A stretch of DNA of 64,000 nt from Plectrocnemia conspersa (taxonomy: Eukaryota > Arthropoda > Insecta > Trichoptera > Polycentropodidae): assembly GCA_009617715.1 (NCBI GenBank), contig VTFK01000188.1, forward strand, positions 558,001 to 622,000. The letters are read 5' to 3'. Position 1 is the first letter of the stretch; each line of letters begins with the position of its first letter. The translations under genes and the position numbers were made by a program. Below the pieces are notes generated by a model. The model was given only the letters and a program-made list of their open reading frames with translations, was not told the origin of the DNA and did not search any database. This document shows positions 1 to 12,379 of the stretch, piece after piece.

Positions 1-72
1 TAAATTATCTGGCAGGTGCTAGTCAAATTAAATGATTTCAACTTTTCTATACGTAGTAATATAAATATTTAC
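1..72 (-). repeat. Truncated copy of dispersed fold-back repeat (family R1)
   Basis: The first 70 bases match the reverse complement of about 11250-11325 (shared words ATCTGGCAGGTGCTAG and TCAACTTTTC). This is therefore a minus-oriented copy of family R1, cut by the window edge. Confidence 0.6.
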
Positions 73-3000
73 ACATCAATCATTATTTATTTACGTTATT
101 CACGTTAAAAGCAATAAAATCACGTTTTTTTTTTGTTGTTTTTTTTTATTTCGATAAAGAAATATGTATCTGATCCTTCGTTCCTTGATATTATCATAAT
201 CGCCACGCGACGATTATTGGTGTTCATTACAAAAATAACACAGTTTATTAGTATAACAAATCACTGCATAGTAAATAAGACTACAATTTTATTCGAGAAA
301 AACAGAAGTTCATTAAGAAATCTAAATATTCACGTTGCATAAATATCTATAATAGTAAAATACTCAAAAATAACTGTTAACTTAATATTCATTAAAATAA
401 TTCAGACACGTATCAAAATGCAAATTTAAGGAATTGTATTTTGACACTCAAATAAACTTATGCTTTTCAGTATTAATGTGACAACCATAATATATACATA
501 TATATTTCAAAATAACACGCGAGTCTAAAAATCGGAAAATCTGTTCTCAAAATAACCGAGAAGAACTTAACTTATTTTAATTCAGAATAATGTGAATCAA
601 TTGACTGTAGTTTGTAACATTTTCATCAAATACATTTAGCATATTATTAAATAATTACATTATGTAAAGGAGAAAGAGATAGATTTGATAAAAATAACAT
701 TATACTGGAAGCATTGGAAGGATTAATTTAAAAAAATACTAATAACAACAGCAAAAATAATGCAAACTGTTAATTGTTTCGCTTATCACTGAATATGCAA
801 GCAATACTAATGTTTTAAGTCTCTGTTATCTATGTTTATAGTAATAAAAAAAAACTTGATATCAATTTGTTGCGTTAGCATAAAATATAAACTTGAAGTA
901 AAATGCAATTGATAAGACTCTGACTTGTGTCAAGTTTAAGGCTAGAATAATATGCATATGTACTTAATATATTTTTAAATATTTTACCTTCTTTTTTAGG
1001 TATAGAAAGAGCTATTAACACTAATAACTAAGTTGTTAGTGCTAATTATTTTTAAGTATAAGAGTTTTCCACAGCAACATCGACTGTAATAAACTAAAAA
1101 TTATTTAGGCTAACGCTTATTATGTTTTACAACGACTCTCGGTACAAACTGACTAGAAAATAATGTTTCGACGTTTTTCCCCTAAATAATTAACTACATA
1201 TTCAGTTAAATTATTGTAGTTATGTACCAATTTCTGTATATTTTTATAATATATACTGGAAAATACTGATTTTCGCAACTCATCTTAGTCGTCGCGATAT
1301 GTGAAAGAAAAGCGTGAATGTCAAAAGTTATGCCTACAATTTACGATATAAACAACCAAACGTTATGCCTACAATTTACGATATATCCATATCTCTCTCT
1401 CTCTTTCATATTGCGATGCTTTTCTGTCAAACCATTTGTAATTACAGATTTGCAAAACACGGTTGTTTTTCTTATAATACCGCGAACCAATCAAGTGACA
1501 ATTAGTGTTGTTTGTGTATTTTTTTATCTTATCATCGCAATAAGGAAACTACTAAGAGGCACTCGTGTTAAGAAAAACCTACGTACAGCAAGAACGATTA
1601 CGTATTACATTTCGACTTCTACTATATAATCGCACTGTGGACCTAATACGTCACACAGTCTAGCATCTGACTAGCAAAAAATGCGAAAACATCGCGATGT
1701 TTACAAACAGAACGTTTGTTATAAGACTTGGATAGAGCATTCGACCTACATAATATCATATATTTAGCTATCAGATCAGAATGAGCAATCTACACAACCT
1801 CTGTCTCATGAATTATAATTTAAAAATAAGTAAACTCCGGGGTATGGATTCTTTAAACCTAATGCTTACGATATCCTCTTAAACAAAAACTAAGAAACAT
1901 CATTGGAAGATGTTCCATAGAGACTGTAGAAAACATTTTTAATTATTTTAACAAGCTTTTAGCAGAGCTCGAGCCGAATTGGATTTAAACCCCATGGAAA
2001 CAAGTTCAAATTATATAGCAAATCAATGCTAATTGTCTTGCTGACAAGCTTGTTATCGTCTACTGCAGCCACTGTATCTGGTATTCAGACTCATCTTTGA
2101 CTAAATGGGCTCGAAACATGTTAACTTGCTATATCTGCGATTAACATAAACTCGAGCATATAATTGGTAAATTATATATGCATTTTGTATGAGTTGTACG
2201 AATAATGAAATTGCTGCAAAAACGTGTATATCTTTGCTTTTCTTTTTCATCACAACTAAACAAATATGAAAATGAATACGATTTACATCTCGCTGTCAAA
2301 AAAATAGTGTCAAGGATCTGTGTACGAAAGCCAACCTAGTAATGACACGAAAAAATATTGATGCAAAAACTGTTTTAAATACAAAATTATTCTAGCTCAA
2401 ATCGATCCGATAAAACCTATACATAAATAAGTTTCGACGATAGGGCTAGAGTAGTAGAATTGTTCGAGGACACGTGTTGAATTCTCGATTGACATTCACC
2501 GACCTTCAATGCCTTCAAATAATGATTTGTTCCGGTCTACGTAGTGCGCATTTCAGATACTATACATAGAGAAGTCGATCAAATATATATGAATTCTACA
2601 GCAAATAAAAAATAATATTGGAAATTGTTTTACTGAAAATTACTTAGTACCCAACTACGTGTATAGCAAATATAATTACAGTTTAAAATGTGTAAATATG
2701 TAAGAAGATTAATTTATTTCATTATTTTATATCACTACTGTACCATGTAAAATGTATGGCTTTTAGGAGCTTGATGTGCAATATATGGTGTTTAATTTTA
2801 TTTAAATTTTACGAAAAAATTGACCCGAGTAAAAAGTCTTCGATACCACCGAAGAAATGCTGATGAAACATAAACATACAATTTCAAACTAAGAGAGCAT
2901 AACAATATCAGTGTTTACAATAAAATAGACGCTCAATAAATTAAATTTTATGTTATTAAAATACACTATACATTCGTAATGAAATATAATATCAGCGAAA

Positions 3001-3080
3001 TAATCCATTTAACTACATATCTAATAACTATATAATAACTATTTTTCAGAACGATATCATATATAATAACTCTTTTTCAG
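73..3080. other. AT-rich non-coding stretch
   Basis: I see no supported gene here. Frames are short and lack family resemblance. A 24-nt direct repeat occurs twice, at 1327-1350 and 1362-1385 (GTTATGCCTACAATTTACGA core), followed by a short TC microsatellite near 1390. Confidence 0.5.
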
Positions 3081-4172
3081 AACGATATAAGACCCCTACT
3101 GGAGTACCTCAAGGATCCAATTTGGGTCCATTGTTGTTTTTATTGTTCATTAATGACATAGAAACAGCAATAGAGCATTCAGATTTTTTATTATATGCAG
3201 ATGACTTCAAAATGTACAAGAAAATGCATTCGATTTCTGATTCCTTCGACCTACAGGAGGATCTCAACTCTATATGGAAATGGGCTTGCTATAACCAATT
3301 GCCTTTCAGTGTAAAAAAATGTCACACAATTTCATTTTCAAGGTCATTGACGCCGGCAAAATATTCATACCATCTAGGCGGATATTTTCTGGAAAGGTTT
3401 TCTTCAACTAAGGATTTAGGAGTGACTTTCGAAGAACGTTGGAAATTTAGCCAGCACATTGCAGAGACTCATAGCAAATCCTTAAAAATGCTCGGTTTTA
3501 TCTTGAGAAATGCGCGTTACTTCAGGAATACTTTAGTATTGCGCACTCTTTATGATACTCTAGTCCGCAGCATACTAGAAACTAGCTCCATCATTTGGAT
3601 CCCAGGCGTAATGAATCAATGTAATGAATTGAAGCTGGAAAAAGTACAACGTAAATTTCTTCGATATTTGTACTTGAAGGAATACGGGTATTATCCGTTC
3701 TTGTTTCCCAGTGCTTTTATTTTAGGAGCCCTGGGATACGTTTCTTTGTCGACTCGCAGAAGTGTTTATGTAATTAAACACTTCTGGAAATTGCTCAAGG
3801 GTATCGTAGACAATCCTTCAGTGCTCGAGCAGCTTCAAATGTGGGCTCCTGAAGGTGGTTATAGTTCTCGGTCGCGTCCACTATTCTTGCCTGTTAAGTC
3901 TAGAACTGGAGCACTTGCCAACTCTTCTCTGGCCAAGGCTATTTATCTGCTCAATTCTGTCCATAGAAATATTGACATTTTCTCTTGCACATATGGAGTT
4001 TTGGTTCAGTTCGTATGGGACAATGCACACCTGTTGAGGTGATTTGTGTCTGTTGTTTTGTCTTGTTTATATTTGTATGTATTATGATGTATTTGTACTT
4101 TTGACTATCGTGACGCATTGGGTTTGCCTGTCAGGTCATGATGGTTATAATTTTAATAAATAAATAAATATC
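3081..4172 (+). mobile_element. 5'-truncated non-LTR retrotransposon, reverse transcriptase fragment
   Basis: An open frame from about 3083 to 4042 encodes the 3' half of a LINE reverse transcriptase. It begins in RT box GVPQGS, continues with NLGPLLFLLFINDI, then the catalytic YADD (LLYADDFKMY), a thumb region and a C-terminal tail (LEKVQRKFLRYL, STRRSVYVIKHFWKLL). The endonuclease and the N-terminal RT boxes are missing, as expected for a 5'-truncated insertion. After the stop comes a 3' untranslated region ending in AATAAATAAATAAAT, a short-repeat tail. The clade looks CR1/Jockey-like, but I cannot assign it without a search. The same family recurs at 55.3-55.8 kb, and its 3' end probably at 10.9 kb. 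The frame is intact, so the copy is fairly young, although it cannot move on its own. Confidence 0.85.
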
Positions 4173-5924
4173 ACACGAATAAATGATTGACTTGCGAGAG
4201 TCAACGATGGACAACCTCTGTTTTTAAATATAATATTAAATGTTCTTAAAACGAGCGGAAAATATATTTTTTTAATTATTATGCGAGTTCATGAGGGTGG
4301 GTTTCGTAAAAACTTTTTAAAAAGGATTTATTAAATAAAAATCATCTGAACCGACATTCTCACGCAAAAAATGAAATAAAATACCATTCTCGATAAGATA
4401 CGGATTATGTTTCTAAAAAATTATGGAAAATATAGATCTATACAACCAATTTTTAATTGTATCGAAAATGATGTAAGAATAATGGAAAATATATTTTAAA
4501 TATTTTCAGAACTACTTAAAACATGTTTTAATTGTGTTTCAGTATTTATGCATATAATCTATATTTTAATTGTTGATAAATAATCCGTCGTTCTAGACTA
4601 GATTTAAACCAAATATTGGGGTCGGTCGACGAAGGGATAAAGCACTGGCCGACCAACCAGTTATAGATTGAATGTACCTCAAGTTTTAATGATTTGAATT
4701 TTTGTGCTATAAAGAAAGAACCTCACAGTTGGTGAGTCAAATATTGGGTGGTTTTTGACGTAAATCTGAGAGATCAAGTTGCTGCGAACGTACGTAAATG
4801 TTTCGTGAAAATTTCTTCAGCCGCTCATTTGAAGTTTACGATCAATATAATATGTCTATCGTTGCACTACACAACATTATCCTCTTTTTTGACTTTCGCA
4901 ACTGTTTAAATAAATATAATACTCGTCAGTGTTTACAAGCATATTTATGTGCGTAAATAAGAGTTTCCGATTCCGATGTTTCGTGACTGGGCGCCTTTTC
5001 CCTTTCGAGGTCGGTGAAAACGTTAAATATAGAGTTTTGCTAAGAGTCAGGCGCCTTTGCGCGTTTCAATTTAATACATTGTTATTGTTGTGAATGCGAC
5101 GAAAGACGCGATTCAGAAGCGACAAACCAAAAATAAGCACGCGCCTGTCGCGACTTCGCCGAACGACGGCCGTTAGTCCTGTCACTTGCAAAATATTATA
5201 AATATTCGTAAGACTGAAGAGATGACGATAGGAAGCGCATATCTTGACGACTTACAAAATTCACCTTGGCACCACCCTTGACACGTATCCCAGCTCTTAG
5301 ACGTCACCCCGAGCTCCACGCCCTTCAACTTTGCCCTTGCTGCCGAATTACGTAATACGGCAACTTCGATCCGCCCTTTACGTTTCGCTATTCACCACCA
5401 ATATACTACTAACGTTACAAATAACAATTAACGAATATAGACATTCCTGGCTGACAGACAGAAGTACGTATGTATTTATACGTTCGCCATTTGGCAACGG
5501 AGAATATAGTAATAATATGATTGCACTAGTGATGTAATTTTATCCTATTCAGCTTTTCGGTTTATGCATGTAAATTATTCACCCGTATAATTAAGAAATA
5601 ATAATTACTTTATCGTCTGAATTCAATGGGAAAAGTAGTTTGATGTACGGATATCTTATAAGCTCAAACAATAAACAGAAACCAGTGTCAAACAAGAGTT
5701 TCGTCCGCAAGACAAAACTCTGTGCTTGGTGGGGTATGGAAGAACACTGAGAAACTTTTGAAAGGATCCCCACAATAACAGCTGATTTTACTGCCAACAA
5801 CTTCAGCAGTTCGTAAAAGCAAGATAATCAAATCATTGACATAAAAACGTTGGCAAACTCATCGGAATGGTCATTGAGTAGCTAGGTTGAGAGTAGGGTT
5901 CTATATAAATATTCGTTTATACTA
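4173..5924. other. Non-coding stretch with a GC-richer island
   Basis: No gene is supported. 4960-5340 is visibly richer in G+C and CpG than its surroundings and includes a TGACGTCT motif on the minus strand. It could hold a promoter or non-coding first exon, but no start codon or coding exon can be shown. Confidence 0.3.
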
Positions 5925-6275
5925 TTTCAAATCAAATTTGAAAAAATCTTAGAATGAAACAATTTGTATAATTTAAAAACACAGATCGTTTTTTCTATCA
6001 ATATACCCGAGTGACTAGTACCGCTCTAAAATCCATGATACTTTATGCGCTTTCCCAACAAATAAATTATTTCGAAAAACATTTGTGAATATAATGTTTG
6101 TGGCGGTGTTTACTATGACCGAATTCGCAGAATTCGTTCGTTTAAACAAACAAATGTTGGAAAAGGCCAATCAAAAAACGGGTGTGCGTCGCAATTTTTC
6201 ATGAAGTTATAAGTTATTTGTATTTGTTATTTAAAGACACAAGATTTTATTTCAATCAGTTCAAAAATTCGGTCA
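5925..6275 (+). repeat. Dispersed repeat family R2, copy A
   Basis: Shares blocks with 13505-13830 and 55797-56105: ACATTTGTGAATA, GTTTACTATGACCGAA, CGCAGAATTCGTTCG, and the downstream GTGTGCGT...GCAATTTTT block. Its upstream part (about 5935-5975, AAATTTGAAAAAATCTTAGA) matches 55088-55128. No coding capacity or terminal repeats are evident. Confidence 0.65.
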
Positions 6276-9200
6276 CTCTTGTTCCTAAACTCGAACTTCG
6301 TTGTATCGTTGTATTTTTGGTGTATCTGCATCTGTCTTTCACGCGTGTCTCTCCGATTGTATGAGCTTCATTTTAAGTTTAGACTTTCCAGTGAGTCACT
6401 TCTTCTTTCCTTTGTGATCAGAGTGTATCGTTTCAAAGTTCCTACGAAGTTTAGCTGGAGCCAAAGAACTGTTCTTATGACACATTGAATCAGGAGCATC
6501 TAAACTGTCAATATACGTAAAGCCAAAATTAAAAAACTTTCAACGTATTTTCGTTTTGATTTATTCATAAGCGACACGTGATCTTTAATATCAGATTTTT
6601 TAAAAACCAAATTTTGTACATCCTGTTTTTTTTCAATCGTAGATGTATCAGTATCAGTCATATGTCCACATCTTCCTTTTGTTAAAGATCAAATATTTCA
6701 ACTCAAAATCCATAAAATGTTATAATAAGAAAAGATTTTTTGTTACAATCTCAGTTTTTAGAAAATTTAATTAAATTTTAATCATTCAAACAACACACAC
6801 TTACTTGTGAAATAGGTAATATTCCCGTAGTCTTGCTTCCTCTAGAATTTAGACACAGGTATGATAAATACTATAACACGTATTTTAAAACTGTTTTTTA
6901 TCTTTTAATCAGATGTGTGAACAAATATATTTTAATCAGATTGGTACTAATCTGGAAAATGCAATGCGTCAAGTAATCGTCAGAACCATAATTTTATTTT
7001 ATTTTATTTATATAGCGTTTCAAAATTGAGCGTGGTGATACTGAACAAATATCAAGCAAAATCAATGCATTTCCTCAACTAATCCTCAAAATCAACATTT
7101 TTGATTTTATTTATATTGAGTTTCAAAATATTCAGTTTCTTTGTAAATATTTATTGAAACTAGAAATAAAACAAAGTAGAATGAACAAATTCTATGATTT
7201 TATTTTTTCCCTTATGCAACCCACAGATTAAAAACCACTGATAAAATAATTTAAAAAAATTGCTTTTTGATTTTGTAATCCCTTTTAATTAAAAATACTC
7301 GTCAGTCACTCCATTGTTAAAACGATATACGATTTTTTTAGCGCGACCAACCAGCTTGACAATCTTGGCAACTGTCGACAGACTAATGACAGCTGGATTG
7401 GACCAGGAAACCAAAACCATCTCTTTCATTCGTACTGAGTGCGAAAATATAGTCCTTGTCTGGAAATATGAGGCTAAACTATTTGTATTTTATTTACGGA
7501 ATACTTATTAACTTTTCGCGGAACACCAGTGTTTTGGGGAGCCCTGATATATACAATAAGTTTAATAAAACTATGTATTTAAAATGTTTCATAAATTTTT
7601 CTGAATTAATTCAATCTCAGTTCATTTAATTTACATACAATTCCGAACAAAGTGAAAAACAATGAAACGACTCCGATCTGTGTATAATACATTGAATTTG
7701 CTCCAAAAATTATATTGAACATAAATTCGAATAAAATTGTGTATTTCAGCTAATTTTATTTCTCACAAACTTTATTTAATTGAAAAATAAACGGCCATTT
7801 TGCCGAGATTCAATATAACTTCGTAGTATTAGTCATTAGCAAAAGTGCACTTTCATTATTTTATGTAAACAACATACACTGAAAATACAAAATTTACTGT
7901 GGTTAATATAACCCTCACATCAAAATGTGATGACTTTAAAATATCCCTTTAAATAAGAACTTAGAAGTAATATACAGCAATTTGAGTGTAGTGTTAATAC
8001 AGACTACACTGACACTTTTGTATCCTAGACCTTCAGTCTAATATGAACAACATATTAACATTTTATACTAAAATTCTTAGTGTTTCAGTTTTTTATATGT
8101 CGCACCAAAAACTCACGAAAATTTTTATTTATATATTTTTAAAAAATATTATTTGCAATGATATTTGATCATCTTGAAAATTAAAACAATTTAGTACGGA
8201 TTCAGTAACAGGCTTTCCAAACAGATTTTTGAAGATTTCTTGATTCAAAAGGTTTTAGTAAAATGATAAGATAGTTTAGAGCTTTGAATCGAGCTTTTAA
8301 ATTATCAAAATCAATGCGGATTATCACAGAAAAAACTAGCCCACAAAATTTGGGTCTACCAAATTTGTGGAATTGAACACATGTGCTTCCTGGTGGTTTA
8401 TCTTTTTGTTTTAAACAGCCTTAATTTGCAATTCACCCTGACAATAAAAAAGTCAAAAAGATAGTCACTCTATATGATTGGAAATATCTAATAGTTGTAT
8501 TTTTCTCTTATGATAAATTTTATGTCACAAGCAGAGTACCCAAAATATTTATCTATATATGCTAGCATATGCAAATAATTCAACATACAGCATCGTAGTG
8601 CAAAATTTAGTTATTTATAAGCACATAATAAGATGCATATAAAATCTATATAGATATGACTGATTATGGTTTCATTCTTAGTTTGTTAAGACTAGACAGA
8701 TAAGAACAAGAATTTGCTCCGGTGGTTGATCATTATTTGCCAGACAATGTCAATGCACTGGTTGGTATCCCGATTATATTCCAGTAAATTACTTTTATTC
8801 TAAGCGATATAGCTATATCAACAATAAATATTGACGTGTTTAGAATATTCTTTCATGATTTTTCTTAGAATTTATTACTATTGACGTAATTGAAAATTAA
8901 TAAGAATATAAATATACAATAAATGTGCCATGTTTGTGATTGTTTTTAAACGTCGCATTATAATTTGCAGTTTATTACATCATCGAAAGACAGTATATAA
9001 TCAATCGTACTGTTTTACGTTTCAATTTACAACACGCTGTCATTTATCATTAATATGCGCGTATCTTGTGCGGTTTACACAAACAATACTTCAAGAACTT
9101 CGCATTTAAAAATCATTCATAAAAAATACCTATTTTAAATTAATATTATTGACCAACTGTATGTTTTAACCATCACTCTTCTGATTAAATGACACAGATC

Positions 9201-9599
9201 TATATTGTACTTCAAGTTTATTTTATTACCAAAATAAAAACTGGAAGTAATGATGTCAGCTTTTAGTTGACTAAAGTATGCGCTGAAAATCAATGTTTAA
9301 TCAAAAACAAACATTACAAATATATATGCCAATGGAATATGTTCAAAAGTAGTTTTGAGGTTAGTGGTCTGAAGAAATGCTATTGCACACGATATTCGAT
9401 AAAAAATCATGCATTAGTCAAATGAGGAAGAGTCAATTGTGAAAATAGTATCCCTCTAGTCTCTGGTTACTTGAGTCGGTTGGTGAGTCTTGGGAGCAGG
9501 GGTGCCCCGTAGGTATAGGTAAGTAGGAGCGACAAGTCCTGAGGAGCAGCAAATGATCACAGAACAAGTTTTGAAAATAACAAAATATTCATAACACAC
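6276..9599. other. AT-rich non-coding stretch
   Basis: No gene, RNA or complete mobile element is supported here. Homopolymer-rich AT sequence dominates. Around 7540-7640 there is weak similarity to 57780-57880 (TTAATTCAATCTCAG against CTAATTCAATCGCAG), suggesting another old dispersed repeat. Confidence 0.4.
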
Positions 9600-9892
9600 G
9601 TATTTAGTTTACAATATATTGCATTAAATGACATGCATTTTTCTGGGCAAATTCAAGGAGAGAATTTACGACAAAAGCAAGAAAATCGTGCCGTCGCAGT
9701 GGCAACATTCATGTTAAGACTTTTTATAATGATATTACGACTCACAATAAGTAAGAATCGAATGTAGCATATCTAAGCCGAATTTTGGTCAATAGGATAG
9801 CGCAAAAAACAATTATCCGCCGCGGTAGTGGGTACGTTCGGTAATCTAGTTTTCAAACTACCACTTTTATAATAATAATACAAATTAAATGA

Positions 9893-10115
9893 GGAACATA
9901 TAAACCGAATTTTGCCCAATAGAAGAGCGCAAAAAACAATTATCACTTCTCAGAAGTCAAAAATCCACGTCAAAAGCAATAAAATCGTGTCGGCGCCGTC
10001 GCAGTGGAAACGCTCGTTACCGAGCGTTTCCCACGATTTTATTACTTTTGACGTGAATTTTTGACTTCTGAGAAGTGATAATTGTTTTTGCGCCCTCCTA
10101 TTGACCAAATTTCGG
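9893..10115. repeat. Large fold-back (inverted repeat) inside R1
   Basis: Two arms of roughly 95-100 nt are inverted copies of each other around a centre near 10018. The left arm has GCGCAAAAAACAATTATCAC, CTCAGAAGTCAAAAATCCAC and GTCAAAAGCAATAAAATCGT. The right arm carries their complements with few mismatches. The apex holds the small palindrome AAACGCTCG/CGAGCGTTT. Confidence 0.85.
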
Positions 10116-10739
10116 TTTGAATATACTTTAATCAGCCCTTTTATATCAGAAGTCCATAGTAATATTGGTAAGGTTAGCTATAATATTTTTAAAACATAGT
10201 GTAACATCAAAGTGCAGACAAACTATGTTGCAATATGAGAGATGCGACATCTGTACTTCTTCTTCCGCTTTTTTTCCCCTGAGAGGAATATCTTGGACTT
10301 GACCTAATGATAATTCTAAAACTGTAATTACTTTTAGAACTTTCATTCTTTTGACTTTTTCCGAGCTTACAAAGAAAATGGATTCATATTAATGAAAATT
10401 GCAGTTCGTGAATTATCAAGGTATGAAAAGGTTTAAACAAAGTTGCGGTATAAAATCTGCCCATTAAAAATCTGGAATAAATACGATCTGTTTCAAGGTT
10501 TTGACCATGTGAAATAAAAGAATAGTTCATTTGTTGACAAAAAATCACTGAAAATATATTGATTTGTGTAGTGTGAATTGTGGTCAACAAAAGTCAACAA
10601 AAAACGTATTTATACGGATCCCACATACCAGCAACAATTGAAAAAACGAAATTTTACGTGTCCCGTAAACAATATGTTTAAAAATATATGTACATCCGTC
10701 TGCTCTCAAGGAATTTCGGTCATTAAGAGCGCGTGTTAA

Positions 10740-10998
10740 GTGTTTGATGATCTTCTGTCATCGCAATTATTACAAAAGTTGCCAAAAACAAATAATTAAT
10801 GCTCCCAAAGCGTTCTGGAAATTCATTTACACTAAACGCGCTATTCAGTCGATGCCTGAAGTAATGAACTTCGACGATAAAATATTAGACGATTCACAAA
10901 ATATTTCTTATGTATTGAAATAATACAATGTATTGTTTTCGACCATCATGACGCATAGGTTACGATGGTCTTAATTTAATTTAAATAAATAAATAAAT
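10740..10998 (+). mobile_element. Internally deleted LINE fragment with 3' tail
   Basis: 10760-10915 can be read as a LINE linker region (residues like NAPKAFWKFIYTKRAIQSMP). The sequence then passes directly to a 3' tail (CATCATGACGCATAGGTTACGATGGT, read in two parts) resembling the 3' untranslated region at 4095-4172, ending AAATAAATAAATAAAT. The whole RT is missing. Confidence 0.55.
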
Positions 10999-11455
10999 CT
11001 ACTAATGAAAATTTATTTGTACTTTACTACCTTTTACTTTTTAGAACATTCATTAGGTTAGGTTTGGGTTTGAACAGCAAATGGACGTTTTGCAACTGTA
11101 TATATAATTTTACCAGCGCTTATCAGTTAAAATATATTTTAACTAGTAGAAATATATATGTATTGATGAAAATATATTTGGACCTCACTAGTGAAAATAT
11201 AACTTTACTGAAAAATATACATTGCATGTAAATAAATAATGATAAATATGTAAATGTATATATATAATACTACATATGGAAAAGTTGAATCATATCATTT
11301 TACTAGCACCTGCCAGATAAATTATATATTCACTGGTAAAAATATATATCTACCTGTGAAAATGTATTTCGATATAATTTCACTAAAATGATATATTTTT
11401 GGGATAGATTCGAGACTGTTTTTTCTAGATACCTGAGTATTTCCGGTTTAGAATC

Positions 11456-11577
11456 AGGGACGTAATTTCAACTTTTTTAAATATTTAGATTTTATTAAAT
11501 TATATGCATTTTTCTGGCCAAATTCAAGAGGAGGTAAATGACCCATCTGCCTCCCCTCCTGAAATGACGTCCCTGGA
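11456..11577. repeat. Short inverted-terminal-repeat unit at end of R1 copy 1
   Basis: Begins AGGGACGTAATTTCA and ends TGAAATGACGTCCCT, an inverted pair about 15 nt long enclosing about 90 nt. The same CAGGGACGTCATTTCAGCTT-like terminus appears at 22027, 22370-22395, 50800-50826 and 57890-57920. It probably marks the ends of R1 or of a MITE lodged at its border. Confidence 0.55.
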
Positions 11578-11590
11578 TATAGAATAAAAA

Positions 11591-12251
11591 AAAAAAAATA
11601 TATTTAGCCCGCGATACTAAGAAGGTTGCCGACCCCTTACAGTACATCGTTATCACCAAGGTTAAATTGTCGTTTTATATGTAGTTTTATAACAGTTGGA
11701 ATCTATTAAGTTATGTTAAAGTTAACCACTACTAATCATACAATAAAACAGAGGTGTCTGAAAAATGTTGATCGCAGCCATATTTGACCAAATCTCTAAA
11801 CTAAATTTGTAGTTAAAATAAACCGTTTCAATCAAAAGATCTTTATACAATGAGAGAAATTAATCTCATCATTATCAATGACTAAATAAATCCAAATAAA
11901 TCGCGTAGATTGAAAATCGAACTGATAAACGTTTGTGACTAATCACCGATGTTTTTGCGACGTTATCTAAACAATGTATAATTGCTAAGCAGGTGTCAGC
12001 CCTACACAATTTCGATAATCAGAGTAATCTATCGACGATACACAGGGGAGTGTAAGTAACATTTACAGTACAGTAAGACAATCGCGAGTTCCCTTGAAAC
12101 ACAATGTCCCACATATCGTCGCGAGAACGTTGGCAAGCGCATCGGTAACCGATGCGAAAACGTGCCAATGTTAAAAACTGCTGTTGCGAAAACGCCTATG
12201 CCCGAATTTTCCTTCTTAAAATGAAAATAAACTTGGGGGTAGTTCACTCAC
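11591..12251. other. Non-coding; intron side of the gene starting at 12281
   Basis: No exon is supported. AGAAGGTTGCCGACCCCTTA at about 11618-11638 is the inverse of a typical hAT terminus (CAGGGGTCGGCAACC type), so part of a hAT remnant may end here. Confidence 0.3.
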
Positions 12252-12281
12252 CTTGGCGCTCACGTTGCGGTCCGTCTGCAT
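12252..12281 (-). CDS. First coding exon of an unidentified gene (10 codons)
   Basis: On the minus strand an ATG at 12281 with a favourable context (GACAACCATGC) opens ten codons, MQTDRNVSAK. They run directly into a consensus splice donor, AAG|GTGAGT, at 12252/12251. About 75-85 nt upstream is a clear TATA box, so promoter, short leader, start and donor are in the right order. The rest of the gene would lie at lower coordinates. I found no further exon of it in the first 12 kb, so it either has a long first intron or small exons I cannot recognise. The product is unknown. The alternative is a chance arrangement, but TATA, Kozak and donor together make that less likely. Confidence 0.5.
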
Positions 12282-12354
12282 GGTTGTCCTTTTCCTTGCT
12301 GCTGCGAATTGTTGCGAAAATTCCACAATGCCAGATGCGGTCGAGTGTGCGCGC

Positions 12355-12364
12355 GTTATATAAA
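12355..12364 (-). promoter_or_regulatory. TATA box with flanking GATA motifs
   Basis: The minus strand reads GTTTATATAACGCGCGC, a strong TATA box, placing a start site near 12330, about 50 nt before the ATG at 12281. GATA-type sites flank it (AGATAAG near 12420 and TTATCTGACG near 12377, minus strand), as in promoters driven by GATA factors. That regulation is inferred. Confidence 0.55.
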
Positions 12365-12379
12365 CGCGTCGTCAGATAA

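Larger units (their letters stand above)
9600..11590 (+). repeat. Dispersed repeat family R1, copy 1, interrupted by a LINE piece
   Basis: This copy runs parallel to 20880-22395. Shared blocks include ATGACATGCATTTTTCTGG, the fold-back core (9893-10115), GTTAGGTTTGGGTTTGAACA, CACTAGTGAAAATATAAC, GCATGTAAATAAATAA and a final block near 11456-11577. Between about 10350 and 11030 unrelated sequence with LINE character breaks the alignment. No transposase is present, so it is non-autonomous or unclassified. Confidence 0.7.
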
